This document shows, in pieces, positions 11,055 to 21,183 of a stretch of DNA of 64,000 nt. This stretch comes from Ascidia mentula (taxonomy: Eukaryota; Chordata; Ascidiacea; Phlebobranchia; Ascidiidae), in contig OX387201.1 in the NCBI GenBank assembly GCA_947561715.1, forward strand, positions 625,001 through 689,000, given 5' to 3'. The notes beneath the pieces are model-generated. The model was not told the DNA's origin and did not search any database. It was given only the letters and a program-made list of their open reading frames with translations. A program made the translations under genes and the position numbers. The number at the start of each line of letters is the position of its first letter. Position 1 is the first letter of the stretch.

Positions 11055-12955
11055 ATGGTAAATTCCAACCATCTGTTGTCTCTTCCCGATGGAAAAGGGG
11101 AGATTTTGTGGCGCCGTTTGACCTTGGATGACTTTGAGGTCATGAAAGAGATGGTAACCGGCCAGCTTATAAAACATGAACCCGTATGTGTGGCCCTGGA
11201 GCTTCCAGTAGAGGACGCTGTTGTTGGCTTAGTTGATCACTCCAAGGTAACTTAAAACAACTTCTGGGCGGGTGATTGGCAGCATTGGTCAAGAGACCGA
11301 ATGACCTGGGTTTAATAAATCCCCAAAAAAAAAAAAATAAAAAAAAAAAATAAAACAACTTTGGCAAGCAATTTACAACATAGATCAAGCGCCCGACCCA
11401 CGTACCAAGAATATAACCTGGCCGAGATTCGTGAGAACAGTTCGAATCCTGGGTGGTCAAAAAAAAGTTGCAGTAATTGGCAGAACGACAAAAGTCGCTC
11501 GACTCATATATCATGTAGGAAAGTTTCGCCCTTGATTGTCTGAGTTCGAAAACTCTCCCAAATCAGCAAGGATTTTTTTTGCACTATAAGGAAGGCAATA
11601 ATTGCACTAAATGACATTTTCAATAACGTAAAAAAATGCGACCAACAGCGCTGTTGTCTCTCTGGAAGCAGAATAAAACCGTGCTGGGTCAAACTAGCAG
11701 ATAATGTTCATGTTCTTAGATAATGTTCATGTACGCCAAACAATAAATATACTACTAGTATTTGCAACAATCATCAACACAATTATCCAACAATTTATGC
11801 ATGGAAATTACTATAAATGTGTGTACGCAGACTTGCATACAGGATGGTCACTCAGTTTGTGCCTACGACTCATCCAACAATCGGATGATCGGAATGTTTA
11901 TCAATTCAGGACCTCACACAGCGAAGAAAAGTTCAAACAACTGGGGAGAAGGACTGGATCTACCTTTAAAGATGGCCCAGTTGTTCAGAGTTAGTACGTC
12001 AATAATTTGATTTAAAACATTCTGGTTGATCTTAAAATAGCTGACATCCTGGCAAAGTTAATACTTTGCCGCCAATTTAGAACCGGGTAGCAACATCAAG
12101 CACAATATTGTTTTTTGGTTGAATTCATTTATGGATTCAATATGTTTTAATTTACATGTGAAAATAAAAAAGCTCGTTTTAAATTTGAAATGGGGGCCTT
12201 TGACCAATGCGTACATTTGAGTTTAAAAGCATGGAATGCCAGGGGCAAATACACGGTCAAACCGGACCAGAAAAGGCGTGAATTTGCGTATTTTGCTTCA
12301 GCACTTTAGAAAACGTGCCGTTGATTTTACTCCAAGTTTTAATCCCTCTCCTATGATTAGGTGGTGGAATTCATGTCGAAGGGACATGACAAGGCCGTTG
12401 CCATGAGAGCAGGTGAGGGAAAGTACCTGAAGGGGGAATACCTGATAGTCCACAAAGATTACTTTAGAATGGGTGTTGGTGAAGCTCTCTGTACGAAGTG
12501 AGTTATATAGTTGATTTTTATTTGTTTCGAAACTGTATGTAATGTTTTAATGCTTTATCAACAATTTGTTCCGAATTTATATCGTGTAAAAAGCTGCTAA
12601 TAAAACTGCCAACCAGTGGCCCTAAACCTATCAATTTTAATGTGTGTAAAATGCGGTTAAGGTTGATTTTGTGATTTGTCACCTTCCAACACAATGTGTA
12701 GACATAGGGTTATGTGAAACAAATCATAAACGAAATACGAACAGATCGTGGGAGGTTGCGAAGGAACAAGGTTGTAAGTTCTTCTTCGCCGAATGCACTT
12801 CGATATTCACAACAAAAATCTTCAAAAAGCACGGTGGAGAATCCCTGAAGGAAGTCCCCTATTCCGAATACACGGATCGCATTTCTGGCGAGAGAGTTTT
12901 GACAAAGTATCCGGAGCCGCACAGTGTTGCCACTCTCATGTGTAAAGAGTTGTGA
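11055..12955 (+). CDS. GNAT acetyltransferase, arylalkylamine N-acetyltransferase-like, copy 2
   Basis: Four exons: 11055-11246, 11831-11989, 12361-12497, 12745-12955 (232 aa), with exon lengths 192/159/137/211 and GT-AG junctions. I chose the ATG at 11055 because it aligns with the start of copy 1. The protein is very similar to copy 1 throughout, with the same CIQDGHS block, an FRMGVGEAL acetyl-CoA loop and a C-terminus ending TLMCKEL. The duplication includes upstream DNA. Intron 1 carries SINE debris and an A-rich run. Acetyl-CoA-dependent amine acetylation is expected from the family; the substrate is unknown. Confidence 0.85.
11395..11465 (+). repeat. Decayed tRNA-derived SINE, family 1
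   Basis: Shows GCGCCCGACCCACGTACCAAG followed by CAGTTCGAATCCTGGGTGGTC, matching the 5' and B-box parts of the better copy at 48553-48640 with substitutions. More debris (GTGATTGGCAGCATTGGTCA and an A-rich run) lies at 11260-11350. It is in intron 1 of copy 2. Confidence 0.5.
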
Positions 12956-14834
12956 ATATTAGACGACCATGTTGTGCCTGCTTACTATCGTCAAGGTACA
13001 TGTATGACACCTAAAACCCCATTCAGTGCGTTGTTTTTGATATAGGACTGAATTGCTTCGATCACTAAATATTAATTAACAATCGTAGACATTCGTCCAG
13101 TTCATTGTACGTCATGTTTTTATTTTGGAAGAGATTTAGCATTTCAATGCATTGTAATGTTGCAAAGTTGCTTCGATTTTCACACAGTATTGTTTATTTA
13201 TGACGTAATGTTTGTAAAAGTTTGCTAAATGCCTTCGCTCGAGTCAGTTTGAGTTTCCCTGATGACTATTTTCGTTGTGATTTCCGAAATTTACATGACT
13301 GGAGATTGTGTGTGCTTTGTACAGCGACTGTCAGATGCGTGACGACTTTTCGTAACGACCGTAACGCGACTTACAAACGACCGGAGACATTTCGAGTTGT
13401 GTTGGCGTATGTTGTAGAACACAATCTGCTTCCTTGGTTTGGAATTGATAGGTTGCCGTATACGCGTGCATTTGTAACTGGCATTCGTCGCTTGAACGAT
13501 TACCGAGGCAACAATAGCAGGGACGCGGGTAGGGTTGTGATGTTATTATTTTTAGACACTGTATCCTGTTTCATTAAAACGTCAACAAAACGGATGAAGT
13601 TAATATTTGTTGTGTTTGCAATTGTTGTCCCCATGACTGTGGTATAACCTATCTCACCATGTGCACAGTTTTCTTTGGTAAACTTTGTGATGGGAGAGCA
13701 GCGATGCATTTCGACCTGGCCACGTTGTTTGCGGAGAGTTAACATCCGAGCATTGATAAATTTGATAGTTAATTTTAAACTGAAGTTGTTTTGCCGATGT
13801 TTCCTCGACGAACAGTAAATGAGTGGATCGACATGAATTTAGTAATTACAACAAAACCTTACAGTTCACGATTTGGTGATGGATGTCATGTTGTCATGTG
13901 TAGAAGGGCGTGCAAGAAAGAAGGGAATTTTTATGCGGAGAGTTCTCATTCGGGCATTACTTATTTTAGTTAGTTATTAACTGAGGTTGTTGCGGCAGCA
14001 GCGCAACACAACCGTAAGGCTGCCTGCCACAGGAGATAAAATAAAAAATCACTGCTTTCAATCAACGGCAGTCAGCTTCAAACGCACAAATCTTTCCACC
14101 AAATTGTTTGTATTATTCGTGAGCGAAATGTGGTAACTGAAAAATTTAAAATGAGAAACTATAGAAATATTAACACAAAATTAATGAAGCGGAACATATG
14201 ACAAGTGACGCGTGAAATAGAAAAAGGCGATGAAAGAAAGTCGCACTGCAGCAACAAGTATCCGGTGCGCTGCAGTCACAGAGTTTTGCCGAAGCGTGTT
14301 TCATGTTACCTGACCCACATTGTTCAGGAGGGAACAAAATAACGTGGAAAGTCGGTTATAATGTTAGCGTAAACCAACTAAGATTAACGTTTCCTTCAAA
14401 GCTACTTGCTGGCCTGATGACTTAAAACTTTAAAAGTTAATTGTTTAAAACAGAAGCAGCAGTTTGTAATTGTTGGCAATGGAAAGAATTTTGCAATACT
14501 GACGTAGATTTGAAACGAAGTCGGTCAAAGGTGAACACGTAAACATCGTTAATACCAACGGGTCGAGTTGCTTAAGATAAAGTTATTAAAACTAAGAATG
14601 ATATCTAACTTTAACCAGCTGTTTTGCTAACTTTTCACGCAAAAGAGACTCAATAAATTGTCCTACAACTTCAGTGGAGTTTGTCAATATGTTGACATTC
14701 ATTTAAAAGTAAACTTGTCACGTTATGCCCACCACACCCTACAGCAAATCTGAACGTAACATAAACATTAAGTTATAATAACTGAAGTTATGCCATGTAA
14801 ACTGCACATGGTTTAACATAGTTAGGAGTAAGAA
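12956..14834. other. Spacer between acetyltransferase copies 2 and 3
   Basis: No gene recognised. A 141-codon open frame at 13222-13647 has no ATG at its head, no family resemblance and no neighbouring splice structure. The part at 13680-14355 is related to the block around 5148-5945 but lacks the foldback element found there. Confidence 0.5.
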
Positions 14835-16689
14835 ATGGAGAAGTTAAACCCCTTGTTAAAGCTGCCTAACAATAATGGCGAAATATTCTGGCGACGACTG
14901 ACAATGGACGACATCCACGTGGTGGAGGAAATGCTCCTTGATCACTATGTGAAATACAATGACCTGTCTGCGGTTTTGACGCGAGAAGAAGCCGACGCGG
15001 GATTGGTCGGTTACGCCAAGGTAAAACGATTGGAAAAATTGGTCAGGACCAGGGTTGGGCAAAATTTATCACAAGTTTGAGAGGTGACCCAGTGGGTCAC
15101 GTGGGTAAAAGTGGACAAACCTGGTAATGTTTACACTTTAGTTAATGAACTACCTACTTGTAATCATTGACGTGCAAATAGTATCACCGAAAAGCATCGA
15201 AATGTACAGTAAAATTACATTCAACTATTGTGGCACGAACAATTTTCTGTGTGACGCTAAATTATGTCAACGCCTGGCCCATGTTGGGATGAGACGCTTG
15301 GCATATTTACCAAGTGGAAAAGCAAATCCCTGAACAGGATAATACGGGTTCAAATCCCAGCGGTGGTAAAGAAACGTGAAAATCAAACTGTGGTTATTTG
15401 ACAGGAAACAGATAAAAAGATACGCTCGATAACAATTTAGTAAATTAAATACTTACAGTTCACAGTTTGGTCACAGATGAAACATTGCTATGTGCATTAA
15501 GGCGTGTCTGAAAGATGGGAATTCAATATGTGCTTACGATCCGATTACGAACCGCGTATGTGGAATTTCGATCAACTCCGGCCCTCACACAATAAACAAA
15601 TATACAGACTGGTCGGAAGAGACACAACTGCCCCTGAAGATGGCGCAAGCATTTAAAGTACGTTTCTCTCTATATTTATAAATTTAGGACATGTGCATTC
15701 ATGAACCAACGAGCCTCTGAATGACGTCAGCAGATTTGTTCGAAAAATCGATTTAGCTTATGAGCTAGAAGCTTCAACGGTTTCTTATTCCAATAGAATT
15801 GTTTAGGTGTAAAAGTCTTCGTTAACTGTTTAACTGCCTTTCTAGACTGGTTACTGTGCGTAATATAGTCAACCGGTTGAGAATTTCGCGGGATTCTTTG
15901 AGACAACATTAAAGTCAAAGATATGCCCAGCAGCTATTTGCAACTTACTCATGTCGTGTATTTGTGCAAAAATGGAAAATCAATGAAACAAATTAAGTTT
16001 TAGATGCAAAGATTTCGGACCTTTTGTTTTCACTTCATGTTCTGGGAATTCAGATTAAGTTTTACATCAGAGCGATTCAAGGCCCAACAATATAATACTA
16101 ATACGCCATTTTATAATGGGTGATTATCTGTTTTTGTTAAACAGCTGGTTTCATTCATCAGCAAAGGACCGGAAAATGCACTTGCCTCACGAGCAGGGAT
16201 TGAGAAGTTTGTCAAATGTGAATTACTGTCGGTGCACGGGGATTTCATAAGACAGGGAATCGGTGAAGCACTTTGCAAAAAGTGAGTTTTAAATGTTGTA
16301 CAAATTTACGGGAAGAAGTATTTTCAGGTCAATGTCGGTCGGCTTACTTTTGAGACAAACGTATTTCACTAAACATCATCTTCAATTTCTTTAATTCGCC
16401 GTGTCCGTCTCTGGTCGAGGATGCAAAAGTTCTGAGTATCACTAGTTGGGTTGGTTACAAACTATATCATATCTATAGATTATGGGAAATTGCGAGGGCT
16501 GGAGGATGCAAGTTCTGTTTCGCCGAATGCACGTCATCTTTCACGGTGAAAATCTTCAACAAGAACGGAGGGGAATGCCTGAGGGAAGTCCCCTATTCCG
16601 AATACGTGGATCCCATTTCTGGAAAGAAAATTTATCAAAATATGCCTGAACCTCATAACATAGGAACACTCATGTGTAAAAAGCTGTGA
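14835..16689 (+). CDS. GNAT acetyltransferase, arylalkylamine N-acetyltransferase-like, copy 3
   Basis: Four exons: 14835-15020, 15502-15657, 16145-16281, 16479-16689 (229 aa). Intron positions and phases match the other copies. Exon 1 is two codons shorter and exon 2 one codon shorter than in copy 1. Recognisable blocks are FWRRLTMDDIHVVEEML, ACLKDGNSICAYDP, the acetyl-CoA loop IRQGIGEALCKK and the conserved C-terminal FAECTSSFT. It pairs with copy 4, sharing DPITNRVCGISINSGPHT in exon 2. Amine acetylation is inferred from the family. Confidence 0.85.
15266..15372 (+). repeat. Decayed tRNA-derived SINE, family 1
   Basis: Within intron 1 of copy 3, a tRNA-like stretch ends with the B-box-like GGGTTCAAATCCCAGCGGTGG. 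It is more diverged than the copies at 7985 and 48553. Confidence 0.4.
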
Positions 16690-17313
16690 GATCAGTTGAA
16701 TTTCATAACGGCAACTCACTCTGTGGAATATATATCGTGGGTTTTCCAGCAACAAACACAATGACATTGAACCGCTCTTGCGGAGTACAGAAACTTACTG
16801 CATAAACATTTCGGATGGGATTACCTTCGTGCTGTGTGCTTAATGTATGGTTGTAGTTTATAAGATCGTGGAAGTGAGGTTGAAGAACGTACATTACCTC
16901 CCCCCCCTCCACCGATCCAAGCGTACGTTTCCGGGGAAAGTTTAGGTGGAGGTCGTACCTGACGTCGCTTGTCGTAATCTTGTTTTTGAATTTTCTTGGT
17001 TTTGAGATCTTTTGCTCTGAAACTCACGGTAGTATTGTTTGTAAACAAAATTTAAAACAAAACGCCATAGTTTAATGTTATATCGCCCAAAATATACAAA
17101 AAAAGGTAAACAAAGTTACATACAGTAAGTGCAATAGTGCAAATACGGTCATAGCGTGACTTCGACCTGCGTATAAAGCGACAGCGCAAAAACAATGCGT
17201 CAAAAAAGCAAACAGGAATCAAATTGGGTTGTTATGGGTTAAATGATATTGCATCCTGTTCTGTGAAAATATTCATTTAAATTAAGTAGGTAAAAAGACA
17301 TGGTCAATTGTTT

Positions 17314-17328
17314 GCAGCTGAGTCAGCC
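17314..17328. promoter_or_regulatory. AP-1/Maf-like motif upstream of acetyltransferase copy 4
   Basis: GCAGCTGAGTCAGCC contains the AP-1 core TGAGTCA and resembles a Maf recognition element. It lies in a short stretch shared with 6668-6710 upstream of copy 1. Activity is inferred only from motif and conservation. Confidence 0.35.
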
Positions 17329-17634
17329 AAAAGTGATCTGGGCGTCGGTTTGTTTTCAGTTGATCTCTAATTGTAAAGATTAGGCGTATTTGACAAATGT
17401 TCAGTTAGTGTTGTTAATACTATAGCGCCTCTCCAGTCAACCGCGAGTCAAGTTGAACAAAACTTTATTTTTTTACGAGTTATTTACAAGCGAGAAGCGA
17501 GTCTTGAGAAATTTTTTAACAATTTTTGAAACATGTTTAAGTGTTCGAGCTTACGCTATGAGTAAAAGTAAACTTATCAATTCAGTGGAGTTCTTGGTCT
17601 GCTGCAAATCCAATTTGTAGGAAGGTTGTATAAA

Positions 17635-18024
17635 GCAATAAAATGTTTTTACTTCATGAAATCTACCTAACCAGCAACACTTCTTTCACGTGACACGTGA
17701 GCCCCGCCCATTTCATTTCATTTTTATTTTTTATATGATTTCTTATTATAAACTTTTTATCGTTGTTTGGCCTGATTAAGCAATGTTAGCCTGTGGTGAT
17801 AAAAAAGTAGGTCACTCGCATCACCAGCTCAGAGCGTCGTCCAGTATGCTAGCACCAGAGGTTTCTACTGTTCGGCCAGTTTTATCGTTTTATCATTTTA
17901 GCATCTAACTATGTCTTTTCTGTTTATGTTATTTGTAGAACTGAAGATGCTTTAATAAAAAGCGAAACATGTTTTATAAAATCAGAAGCGTGGACATAAA
18001 GTTGTTCTAGTAACATTTAAAATT
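17635..18024 (+). mobile_element. Retroposon with 14 bp TSD in the copy 4 promoter
   Basis: Flanked by the identical direct repeat GAAGGTTGTATAAA at 17621-17634 and 18025-18038. Near the 3' part is CTGAAGATGCTTT...AAAGCGAAACATG, a small hairpin resembling the motif in the 9044-9922 element. No coding capacity. The 14 bp duplication suggests reverse-transcriptase-mediated insertion. Confidence 0.65.
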
Positions 18025-18092
18025 GAAGGTTGTATAAACGTAATACCATTTGTGCCGAAAGGGAAAGTTACTTCAAATGAGTTAAATAAGTG

Positions 18093-19513
18093 ATGGAATT
18101 GTCAAATCATTTACTGAAACTGCCTGGTGGTCAAGAAGGAATATATTGGCGTCGACTAACGATGGACGACATTGGCACCGTGAAACAAATGTTATTGGGG
18201 CAATTTTTGAAGTACGAACCCCTGGTTACTGCATTGAAATTGCCACCAGAGCTCGCTATCAAGGGCACTGTTGGTTTTGCGGAGGTAAGAATGAAAAAAC
18301 CTGATCAGGATTCATGGCCAGGATATCAAGGGTTCGAATCCGGGAGTGGTAAATAAATAAATAAAATAATGAACGCTGAAGTGTTTCATGCAACCGCATG
18401 GCATACAGGATCGCTGGTTTGTCTGTTTTGACGACAAAAACGAGCACCTAGTCTTATTCATAACAAATTTTACGTTTGTGCAACATTGCTATGTGTATTA
18501 AGGCGTGTCTGAAAGATGGGAATTCAATATGTGCCTACGATCCAATTACGAACCGCGTATGTGGAATTTCGATCAACTCCGGACCTCACACTACACTCAC
18601 TTACGAAAACAATAGTTTCGAAAACACTGACTTGCCCCCAAAATTGCAGCAAGTATTTAAAGTAGGTTTGTTATTTCCTATTATGTCATAATACATGCGG
18701 AATATTTCCTGTTTATCAATATTACTTGAACTTTGTTGTTGCAAAGGTGATTGAGTTCATCAGCAAAGGTCCGGAAAACGCACTTGCCACACGAGCCGGG
18801 AATGAGAAGTTTGTGAAATGTGAAATACTGTCGGTACACGAAGATTTCATTAGAATGGGAATCGGTGAAGCAATTTGCAAGAAGTATAAAGTTACAAATA
18901 TTTAAAATTGTCCGAAATCATATAATTAACGATACGTTGCAAGTATTTTGTGAACTGGACTTAGAATGGCGGTTTGCGAGTCAGTTAGGTGATTTGAGAA
19001 CGGGGTTAAAGACGGACACTTGCCAAATGACCCACAGTAAATATTACCACCACTTTCCTTAAATTCAAATGCAAACCCAATTTCAAAATTTTATCTGATA
19101 AAGACATTTTAGCTTTTAGAAAAGATTAAATTTAAATTCAGAAGGAATTTCATTACGTTGCAAAAAATATCATGGGATTCCAAATAAATATAGATTTTAT
19201 TCAAAATTTGTGCCACGACAACTCCTTTAGAGGGCGGTCATAACAGTGACGTCAGATTGAAAAGAAATGAACGTTGTATCAAAATTTGAAAGCATTTTTC
19301 AGATTATGGGAAATTGCAAGGGATGAAGGATGCAAGTTCTGTTTCGCCGAATGCACGTCATCTTTCACGGAAAAAATCTTTAAGAAGAACGGAGGGGAAT
19401 GCCTGAGGGAAGTCCCCTATTCCGAATACGTGGATCCCATTTCTGAAGAAAAAATTTATCAAAATATGCCTGGACCTCATAACATAGGAACGCTGATGTG
19501 TAAAAAGCTGTGA
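18093..19513 (+). CDS. GNAT acetyltransferase, arylalkylamine N-acetyltransferase-like, copy 4
   Basis: Four exons: 18093-18284, 18503-18661, 18747-18883, 19303-19513 (232 aa), with the same phases as the other copies. It starts MELSNHLLKLPGG. Conserved blocks are YWRRLTMDDIGTVKQML, ACLKDGNSICAYDP, the acetyl-CoA loop IRMGIGEAICKK and a C-terminus almost identical to copy 3. The donor after exon 3 (GTATAA) is weaker than in the other copies. The start codon lies 68 bp after a retroposon, so the promoter may have been altered. Acetyl-CoA:amine acetylation is inferred from the family. Confidence 0.85.
18293..18350 (+). repeat. tRNA-derived SINE fragment, family 1
   Basis: In intron 1 of copy 4: AACCTGATCAGGATTCAT, GGCCAGGATATC, then GGGTTCGAATCCGGGAGTGG. 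Closely related to the copy at 7985-8056. Confidence 0.7.
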
Positions 19514-21183
19514 GATCAGTTGAATTTCATAACTGCAACTCACTCTGTGAGATATGTTGGTTAATATTGGTTTTCCCTCTTCCTTCCAGCTTGTCAATGT
19601 TTAGCGTAATGTGCTGCAAATGTTCCAGTCATGACTGCCTTCTTGTTTCGTGGTAAATGTTGGTTTCTTAATAACCTGATTTATGTTTATAAACCTCATC
19701 TTTCCATCGCATGTCTTCGTTGTATTTTTTGCCTTTGGAATCACACAAGATTGGTCAAGTATCAAAAAATAACCAAACTTTCTTTATTGTTGCTTGTGTG
19801 TTGTATTTACGTCGCGTAGATGTGCGTATGTTATTTTGGGTTAATCGCTTTCGCTTCTCCCTGACATATGGATAAATATCTGACATATGGAAAATCGGCT
19901 TAATTTGGGTTTAATTATCAAATCGGGCTTTTTTGACAATCCTGTCTATGTATTTTTTCTCATTTCGACTTCGTTATAAATATCGTCACGGCCATAAGCT
20001 AAGAAGGAAGGAATAAACTAAGCGCGGACTAAGACAGAGGGAGAAGGAAACGTAACACGATTGAAGCTCTCGTCGCTGCATGTTAACGTTATATGTTGTG
20101 AACCAAGGTATGTTTCGTTATGGTTTGATTTTAATTAAAAGTTCGCAAAGGTAGTCCCTGGCAAATGTTTTTTACAGTCATAGGAGTCGTGATACACGGA
20201 GTATTTTCTTTTTGCAAACGCGAGTCCCTGCAAACCCAACGAATAAACACAAATTAATTAGAAGACCAACATTTAAAAACCGATTTGTGCGCACACAACA
20301 CAGACATTGTGTTTCAGTCTATCTACAAATAATCTCACAAGGTCGGAATCCTTGCGCAAAAAACTATGAAAGAATTCGAATCCCAGTCACACTATGCATG
20401 TACATTCACTGTCCGTATAAATCCGTGTGCTGCTGTACATTCGGTTTTACATTTTGTTAATTTTTTCATTTACGTAGTAATTTTCTGCGCAAAATAAACA
20501 TGATTTGATTTTGTCGTAACATGGATTTAGACGAACTGATAAAACACAAACTTCTTGTGGAAACAGAACGTCCAAATTATCTTCCAATGGGAAGTGGTTT
20601 TATTGCACGACGATAAACTGGCACAAAAGATGACAAAAAGTTCATCCTATCGCCATGGCAACAGTGCAAGAGAAGGTTGGAAGGACACATGGCGGTCTGT
20701 GATTGGTCGGAGAAATATTTGGAACATAGATGTGTATGTCAACAAAATTAGTTGGCTGTCGAAAAAAGCTTTTGTTGCTGAAAATATGACTTTTTGGTGC
20801 CAAGTTTGGGTAACTCACAATTCAAAAGCACTAAAAATAATTTCTTTTAAACAAGCTCAAAGCTGCAAATGTCGAGGGTCAGTGGATTTCTGTTTTTAAA
20901 TAGCGTTGACTATTTTCGACAGAAACAAAAAACTAGCAAATTACAAATCAGAGGGATTCTGAACTCATTAACTACCAGACGTACTTCTAGGGAACTAAAC
21001 TTGCTTGGCAACATTTTGAGACTTGCTCTTAGAAATCAGCAACTACGGAACCATCAATATTTCAGACGAAAAGTAGAGAAAAGATGTTTTCCAGCCTTCA
21101 AGCGGAAGGAAAACGCCTACAATTTTCTAGGGATGATCAACCTGGAATTTTGTTGAATGCATAAAAAGTTTGTACCGAGGAAT
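19514..21183. other. Spacer between acetyltransferase cluster and UGGT 3' end
   Basis: No recognised gene. A 114-codon open frame at 20555-20899 has no family resemblance. A B-box-like AATTCGAATCCC lies near 20375, probably SINE debris. The genes on either side converge here. Confidence 0.5.

Larger units (their letters stand above)
16690..18092. other. Spacer between acetyltransferase copies 3 and 4
   Basis: No gene recognised. It contains a polypyrimidine stretch near 16900, the AP-1/Maf-like motif at 17314-17328 shared with the copy 1 upstream region, and a 390 bp retroposon (17635-18024) ending only 68 bp before the copy 4 start codon. Confidence 0.6.

Noticed and set aside
13222..13647. 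A 141-codon open frame as a gene
   Set aside because: No ATG at the head, no recognisable family and no splice context; it overlaps a duplicated noncoding block just downstream.
14410..14440. Hammerhead core beginning CTGATGA
   Set aside because: No GAAA follows at the right distance and no complementary stem I strand is present. The CTGATGA at 13259 fails for the same reason.
17941..17985. A hammerhead ribozyme in the 17635-18024 element
   Set aside because: The core reads CTGAAGA and not CTGATGA, and no strand complementary to the sequence before it follows GAAA. It is only a related hairpin motif.
20555..20899. A 114-codon open frame as a gene
   Set aside because: Composition and residue order look like translated A+T-rich noncoding DNA and nothing matches a known domain.
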